DNA of 27,173 nt from an uncultured Collinsella sp. (lineage in GTDB: Bacteria > Actinomycetota > Coriobacteriia > Coriobacteriales > Coriobacteriaceae), in contig UQSK01000024.1 of the NCBI GenBank assembly GCA_900543605.1, positions 1 through 27,173 on the forward strand. The letters are read 5' to 3'. Position numbers and translations under genes: made by a program. The notes beneath the pieces were generated by a model. It was not told where the DNA came from. It saw only the letters and a program-made list of their open reading frames with translations, and did no database searches. Below are positions 23,143 to 27,173 of the stretch, piece by piece. Within the stretch, counting starts at the first letter, position 1. Each line of letters opens with the position of its first letter.

Positions 23143-24159
23143 ATGGGTTATCGTATTTTGCTTATAGCTCCAACTTTCTTCGGGTATCGTGATCAGGTGC
23201 GTGACGAGCTTTCCCGCCAAGGTCATAGCGTTGTATGTGTTGATGACCGTCCAAGCGAGTCTGTCTCCTTCAGGTCCCTTGCGAAGATCAGCTATAGACT
23301 CATCGATGGGCAGATTGCTAAGTACGCTGAATCTCTTAAGGAGAATGTCGCGACAGGTGATTATGATTTGCTGATCTTCATGGGTGGCATGTCTTTTTGT
23401 TTCACCCGCGATCAGTTTTCATCCATCAGGTCTACAAGCAACGCTCGTTTTGTCTCGTACCTTTGGGATGCTTTCAACAATTGCGAGCGTTTCGGTGCCT
23501 GCCGGGATCTATTTGACGATGTTTATTCTTTTGAGCCGTCCGATTGTGAGCGTTATGGTCTGAAGTTTCGCCCTCTTTTTTTCTCGGGGGCATACGATGG
23601 CCTGCCTCTTGTCCCGGACGGTGGATTCACCTATGACGCGTGCTTCATAGGGAGTGTGCACCAGCCGAGCAAATTTGAGGCGGTTAGCTCTATCTGCGAC
23701 AACCTCGAATCGCAGGGCCTGCGGGTGTTTCGTTATTTTTTTATGCCGTCGAAGTCGGCGGCTTTGTTGCGCCGCCTTACGAACTCCGCCTATCGGGGCG
23801 TGGAGTTCAGCTTTGACTCGCTTCCGGCCGAAAAGATAGTCGAGATCTATGCGAGATCCAAAGCAATAGTCGATTCTCCCCAGGCTGGACAGCGTGGCCT
23901 TACCATGCGCACTCTCGAGACCATCGGAGCGCATAGAAAGCTGATCACTGCTAATCCTGATGCGGCTTTCTACGATTTCGCGAGTAAAGGTGATGTCGCC
24001 GTGTGGCGTGGGAAGGGTAGCGTCTCCCCTCAATTCTTTACGACGCCTTATCGGGAGCTTCCTGATGAAGTGTATCGCAGTTATTCAATTGAAACCTTTG
24101 TGAATGCCCTGTTGGGCAATGAGCCAGCCTACAAAGGCTACGAGAAAGGCAACTTATGA
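23143..24159 (+). CDS. glycosyltransferase, CgeB-like (GT-B fold expected)
   Basis: A 338-residue protein starting directly after the stop of the sugar transferase gene. The N-terminus ILLIAPTFFGYRDQVRDELSRQGHSV looks like the first Rossmann unit of a GT-B enzyme. FVSYLWDAFNN and the DACFIGSVHQPSKFEAV segment are typical of CgeB/DUF3880-like glycosyltransferases, as is the C-terminal SPQAGQRGLTMRTLETIGA, the sugar-nucleotide-binding end. It probably extends the lipid-linked sugar; donor unknown. GC content is lower than in the core genes. The next gene overlaps by four bases. Confidence 0.8.
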   Translation: MGYRILLIAPTFFGYRDQVRDELSRQGHSVVCVDDRPSESVSFRSLAKISYRLIDGQIAKYAESLKENVATGDYDLLIFMGGMSFCFTRDQFSSIRSTSNARFVSYLWDAFNNCERFGACRDLFDDVYSFEPSDCERYGLKFRPLFFSGAYDGLPLVPDGGFTYDACFIGSVHQPSKFEAVSSICDNLESQGLRVFRYFFMPSKSAALLRRLTNSAYRGVEFSFDSLPAEKIVEIYARSKAIVDSPQAGQRGLTMRTLETIGAHRKLITANPDAAFYDFASKGDVAVWRGKGSVSPQFFTTPYRELPDEVYRSYSIETFVNALLGNEPAYKGYEKGNL

Positions 24160-24992
24160 GGATTATGGTCACCGGCGCCGACGGTTATATCGGAAGGGGA
24201 GTCGTCTCTCAACTCCTGGATGCAGGGCACAAGGTCATGGCCATGGGGCTATGCTCGTGCGGGCTGAGCCACGATAATCTTGAGGAGCACGTCGGCGATG
24301 TGTTCTCCTACGATTTCCAGTCCAACGAGAACCCGGATGTCCTGTTGCACCTTGCCTGGCGAAACGGCTTCTCACATAATGATATTTCGCACCTGGATGA
24401 CCTCTCTAAGCACTACCTGATTATCAAGGCGGCGCTCGAGGCGGGCGTCAAGCGAATTGCCGTTATGGGTTCTATGCACGAGGTCGGTTACCACGAGGGT
24501 GCCGTTGACGAGAACACCCCCTGCAACCCCACTACGCCCTACGGCGTTGCGAAGAACGCCCTCCGGCAACTCACTGGAGAGCTCTGTCGCCAACATGGTG
24601 CCCAGATGCAGTGGCTCCGCGGGTTTTATCTCGTTTCGAACGACGGACGCGGATGCTCCATCTTCTCGAAGATCGTCGCGGCTGAGCGCGAGGGTAAGGA
24701 CGAGTTCCCGTTCACGAGTGGGCGATGCAAATACGATTTCCTTCCTTATGAAGAGTTCTGCCGACAAGTTGTCGCCGTCGTCGAGCAGGATGAGGTGAAC
24801 GGCATCATCAACATCTGCTCCGGTGAGCCAATCAGCCTTGGTGATTACATCGAGCACTTTATTAATGATAACGGCTTCTCGATCAAGCTCGGTTACGGTA
24901 AGTACCCCGATCGCCCGTATGATTCGCCCGCTATCTGGGGCGATGCATCAAAGATTCGCAAGATTCTTGCGGCGAGGAGTAGCCTTGATTAA
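24156..24992 (+). CDS. NAD-dependent epimerase/dehydratase (extended SDR)
   Basis: A 278-residue Rossmann protein. The nucleotide loop TGADGYIG is at 6-13 and the catalytic YxxxK pair is Y129/K133 (PYGVAKNAL), with SMHEVG supplying the upstream serine. It likely makes a nucleotide sugar (4-epimerisation, reduction or dehydration) for the polysaccharide. It is shorter than GalE (about 340), closer to reductase-like members of the family. ATGA overlap with the upstream gene; its own stop overlaps the start of the acetyltransferase. GC is higher than that of the two neighbours. Confidence 0.9.
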   Translation: MRIMVTGADGYIGRGVVSQLLDAGHKVMAMGLCSCGLSHDNLEEHVGDVFSYDFQSNENPDVLLHLAWRNGFSHNDISHLDDLSKHYLIIKAALEAGVKRIAVMGSMHEVGYHEGAVDENTPCNPTTPYGVAKNALRQLTGELCRQHGAQMQWLRGFYLVSNDGRGCSIFSKIVAAEREGKDEFPFTSGRCKYDFLPYEEFCRQVVAVVEQDEVNGIINICSGEPISLGDYIEHFINDNGFSIKLGYGKYPDRPYDSPAIWGDASKIRKILAARSSLD

Positions 24993-25563
24993 CCAATACT
25001 CCCTTGGGGAGTTTGTCGGTAACTGCATTTACGTCGCCTATACTAAACTTCGCTTTCCTGGGGCGAGGCTTATTAGGTTGCCATTTTACTTACGAGGTGG
25101 AAAGAAACGCTTCTCTTATGGGCATGGCCTGACGCTCGGTTATGGCTGTCGCTTTGACCTTGGTGGAGAGGGTATCGTCCTAAAAATCGGCAGCAACTGC
25201 AAGTTCAATGACAGAGTGCATATAGTCGCGCACGATTCCGTTTCGATCGGCGACAACGTACTGATGGCTTCGAATATATTTATCTCTGATACTAGTCACG
25301 GTGAATTCACCAGTACATCAGCGTGTCCTGACGTTGCGCCGGACGACAGGGAGCTTGCTACTAAGCCTACCGTCATTGGTGACAATGTCTGGATTGGCGA
25401 GGGCGTATGCGTTATGCCGGGCGTTACGATTGGCGATGGGTGTACGGTTGGCGCTAATACCGTCGTAACTAAATCGTTTCCCAGCAATACCGTACTCGCT
25501 GGGTCTCCCGCACGCGCTATCAGGAAATGGAATGATGTCTCTCAAAGTTGGGAGAGGGTGTAG
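24985..25563 (+). CDS. left-handed beta-helix (hexapeptide) acetyltransferase, WcaF/MAT-like
   Basis: A 192-residue protein. TTG 24985, overlapping the previous stop in TTGATTAA, is chosen because GAGGAG lies 5 bases upstream; the longer open frame from 24823 runs inside the epimerase gene. Hexapeptide repeats of the form [IV]GxxxN and similar are seen from about residue 70: IGSNCKFND, IGDNVLMAS, then after an extended loop IGDNVWIGEGVCVMPG, IGDGCTVGA and the end LAGSPARAIRKW. The loop with DTSHG holds the likely catalytic histidine. It would O-acetylate a sugar of the polysaccharide from acetyl-CoA. Next gene starts two bases after its stop. Confidence 0.9.
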   Translation: MINQYSLGEFVGNCIYVAYTKLRFPGARLIRLPFYLRGGKKRFSYGHGLTLGYGCRFDLGGEGIVLKIGSNCKFNDRVHIVAHDSVSIGDNVLMASNIFISDTSHGEFTSTSACPDVAPDDRELATKPTVIGDNVWIGEGVCVMPGVTIGDGCTVGANTVVTKSFPSNTVLAGSPARAIRKWNDVSQSWERV

Positions 25564-25565
25564 CT

Positions 25566-26279
25566 ATGCTTGAAACTGCATCGGTTGCAATGGCTGTATA
25601 TAACGGGGAGCGATTCCTTGAACAGCAGATTGACTCTATCTTGGAGCAGCTCTCTTCGGATGATGAGCTTGTTATTTCCTATGACGAATCACAAGATGGC
25701 ACTTTGTCACTCATTTCCAGATATGCAGAGACTGACGGACGAGTCAAGATTGTTCGTAATGCGGAGCCTGGCGTGGTCGGCAACTTCAACAACGCAATTC
25801 AGAACTGCTGCAAGGACATCATTTTTATTAGCGACCAGGATGATATTTGGAAATCCGGCAAAAAGGATGCCATGCTTCGACTCCTGAACGAAACTGGTGC
25901 TGACTTAGCAATACACAATGTGGTTCATATTAATGGGGAGGGTATCGTTATCTCCAAGCCGCTCTTTGAGGAATACGGTATCAGGGGAGGTTTATTGCGA
26001 AATTTTGCTAAACCACGATACAGCGGATGCTGTATGGCTTTTCCTGCAAGCTCAAAACGACTCATCATGCCTATGCCCTCTAGTGTCGTCAATTACGATC
26101 ATTGGATCGGTATGGTCTGCGAAATATTCGGAACGGTTGTCTTCGACAATCGTGTCTTTTTGGAGCATAGACTGCACGGCGGTAATGTAACGACATCGCG
26201 AAGGAAGCTCAAGATTGTTGCTGCTCAGCGAGCTAATCTCCTTTGTGAGCTTTTCAAGAAGGGGAGGACTCTTAAATGA
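25566..26279 (+). CDS. glycosyltransferase family 2 (GT-A)
   Basis: A 237-residue GT2 enzyme. ATG 25566 has GGGAGAGGG upstream, inside the acetyltransferase end. The fold starts with SVAMAVYNGERFLEQQIDSI, then ELVISYDESQDGT; the metal-binding aspartates are in FISDQDDIW. The C-terminal part has VNYDHWIG, likely with the catalytic acidic residue, and HRLHGGNVT, as in rhamnosyl- and related transferases (WcaA/RfbG-like). No membrane helix. Overlaps the next gene by four bases (ATGA). Confidence 0.9.
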   Translation: MLETASVAMAVYNGERFLEQQIDSILEQLSSDDELVISYDESQDGTLSLISRYAETDGRVKIVRNAEPGVVGNFNNAIQNCCKDIIFISDQDDIWKSGKKDAMLRLLNETGADLAIHNVVHINGEGIVISKPLFEEYGIRGGLLRNFAKPRYSGCCMAFPASSKRLIMPMPSSVVNYDHWIGMVCEIFGTVVFDNRVFLEHRLHGGNVTTSRRKLKIVAAQRANLLCELFKKGRTLK

Positions 26280-27070
26280 GTGTTGCTTCCCTTATTGTTG
26301 TTGTCTACAACCAGACTGTGGATGATGTGCCTGTTATTAAAGCAGCCCTAAATGCGTTCGTAAGACCTGAAATCATCGTCTGTGATAATAGCACTCATGA
26401 GTATGGCAACCGAGCAATCTGCGAGACCCTTGGTGTTTGCTATGTCGATATGGCTGGGAATAAGGGTCTTCCTGCGGCATATCGAGCTGGCATCGAGAGA
26501 TGCCATGGTGATCTGGTTTGTCTGTTCGATGACGACACCGAGGTTGATCAAGATTATTTCACTGCTTTGGATGGCCTTGACGTTTCTTCACCTGACTGGG
26601 ATGTTGATCTTCCGCTTGTTATGAGCGGCGATTCTGTTCTTTCACCTTGTACCTTTGACGGTTTTAGGGCCCATTCTTTTCCAGACATTAACTCTGTTTC
26701 GGATTGTTCTGAGCTGAGTGGCATCAACAGTGGAATGATTGTAAAGCGCTCCGTATTCGAAGCTGTTTCATACGACCTTGATCTCTTCTTGGATTTGGTT
26801 GATCACAAGTTTATTGATGATGTGAAAAAGGCTGGCATGAAGGTCGTTTACTTACGCGGTCCCCTTCTGAAGCAGAGCTATTCCCTTGCGTCAGATAACG
26901 TTGATAAAGCATTAAAACGCTTAGCGATTTTTGAACGCGATGCACGGCATTTCTATGACAGTTCTACCCTCAGTCGCCTTTATTGCATTGGGATGCTCGC
27001 CGTAAGGAAAGCCAAGCTTTGCCTTAGATACCGAACAACTTGTTTTCTTATCTCGAACAAAGACGACTGA
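26276..27070 (+). CDS. glycosyltransferase family 2, rhamnosyltransferase-like
   Basis: A 264-residue GT2 protein. GGGGAGG lies about 9 bases before ATG 26276. Seen: ASLIVVVYNQTVDDV, IIVCDNST, NKGLPAAYRAGIE, LVCLFDDDTEVDQDYF (DxD metal site), and SGINSGMIVKRSVFE, an arrangement known from RfbF/WbbL-type rhamnosyltransferases. The rmlA gene that follows (dTDP-rhamnose pathway) supports rhamnose as the donor; this is an inference. Low GC and A/T-ending codons, as in the gene before. Confidence 0.88.
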   Translation: MSVASLIVVVYNQTVDDVPVIKAALNAFVRPEIIVCDNSTHEYGNRAICETLGVCYVDMAGNKGLPAAYRAGIERCHGDLVCLFDDDTEVDQDYFTALDGLDVSSPDWDVDLPLVMSGDSVLSPCTFDGFRAHSFPDINSVSDCSELSGINSGMIVKRSVFEAVSYDLDLFLDLVDHKFIDDVKKAGMKVVYLRGPLLKQSYSLASDNVDKALKRLAIFERDARHFYDSSTLSRLYCIGMLAVRKAKLCLRYRTTCFLISNKDD

Positions 27071-27082
27071 AAGGTGTAATTA

Positions 27083-27173
27083 ATGAAAGGCATTATCCTC
27101 GCCGGAGGTTCCGGCACGCGCCTGTACCCGCTCACGCTCGTGACCTCCAAGCAGCTGCTGCCGGTCTACGACA
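27083..27173 (+). CDS. rmlA: glucose-1-phosphate thymidylyltransferase, 5' end only
   Basis: Thirty codons before the window ends: MKGIILAGGSGTRLYPLT, then SKQLLPVYD, the unmistakable nucleotidyltransferase signature of RmlA/RfbA, which makes dTDP-glucose from dTTP and glucose 1-phosphate, the first step to dTDP-rhamnose. GAAAGGTG lies 7-8 bases before ATG 27083. Codons are strongly G/C-ending, unlike the glycosyltransferase genes just before it. Confidence 0.93.
   Translation, partial: MKGIILAGGSGTRLYPLTLVTSKQLLPVYD

Noticed and set aside
24823..24984. Longer N-terminus for the acetyltransferase
   Set aside because: This part lies within the epimerase gene in another frame; TTG 24985 has a strong GAGGAG site and typical overlap.

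Overview
The window reads as a draft contig from a high-GC Gram-positive gut actinobacterium of class Coriobacteriia, most likely Collinsella. This is inferred from gene content, strong third-position G/C preference, AGGAGG-type ribosome sites and abundant intergenic palindromes; no marker gene settles the species. The first 48 bases are not biological: they are an Illumina Nextera i5 adapter with index and transposon mosaic end, so the first gene is cut by a library artefact.

Layout. 49-4740: a truncated membrane zinc-ribbon protein (-), a fused FeoA-FeoB ferrous iron transporter behind two operator-like palindromes, and a SotB-like efflux transporter. 4813-8647: a GH13 alpha-glucosidase/amylase coupled to a hypoxanthine-DNA-glycosylase-like protein, a convergent protein of unknown function, and a class I aminotransferase. 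8884-13204: valS and folC. 13220-15068: an M24 aminopeptidase gene bracketed on both sides by copies of two palindromic element families. 15114-18371 (-): a three-gene anaerobic glycerol-3-phosphate-dehydrogenase-like operon (GlpA-like, FAD/NAD oxidoreductase, DUF1667); the GlpA-like gene carries an apparent one-base deletion at codon 7. 18372-19015: a long intergenic region filled by ten alternating inverted repeats with an 80-base period. 19016-21439: a PLDc_N-like double-zinc-ribbon membrane protein and thrS (lacking the TGS domain), closed by two tandem intrinsic terminators. 21765-27173 (+): a surface polysaccharide locus that opens with a NusG/RfaH/LoaP-type antiterminator, followed by an initiating sugar-phosphate transferase, three glycosyltransferases, an SDR epimerase, a hexapeptide acetyltransferase and the start of rmlA.

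How genes work together. The polysaccharide genes overlap or abut, and the antiterminator at the head is expected to carry RNA polymerase through the long operon; the sugar transferase would load the first sugar on undecaprenyl phosphate, and the glycosyltransferases and acetyltransferase would extend and decorate the unit. The lower GC of most of these genes, compared with rmlA and the core genes, suggests an exchangeable cassette. The glp-like triad would feed electrons from glycerol 3-phosphate into metabolism if the frameshift is not real.

Most unusual content. (1) The 80-base-period array of inverted repeats at 18540-18915, whose paired arms co-vary. (2) Two 158-base elements (13349-13506 and 14802-14959) with unrelated yet self-complementary ends around a conserved 45-base core, one of whose internal stems shows a compensatory change. 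(3) Three 65-base palindromes (4676, 13220, 15004) with the same length and changing but paired stems. These look like structured RNA or palindromic mobile element families and I do not recognise them as named families.
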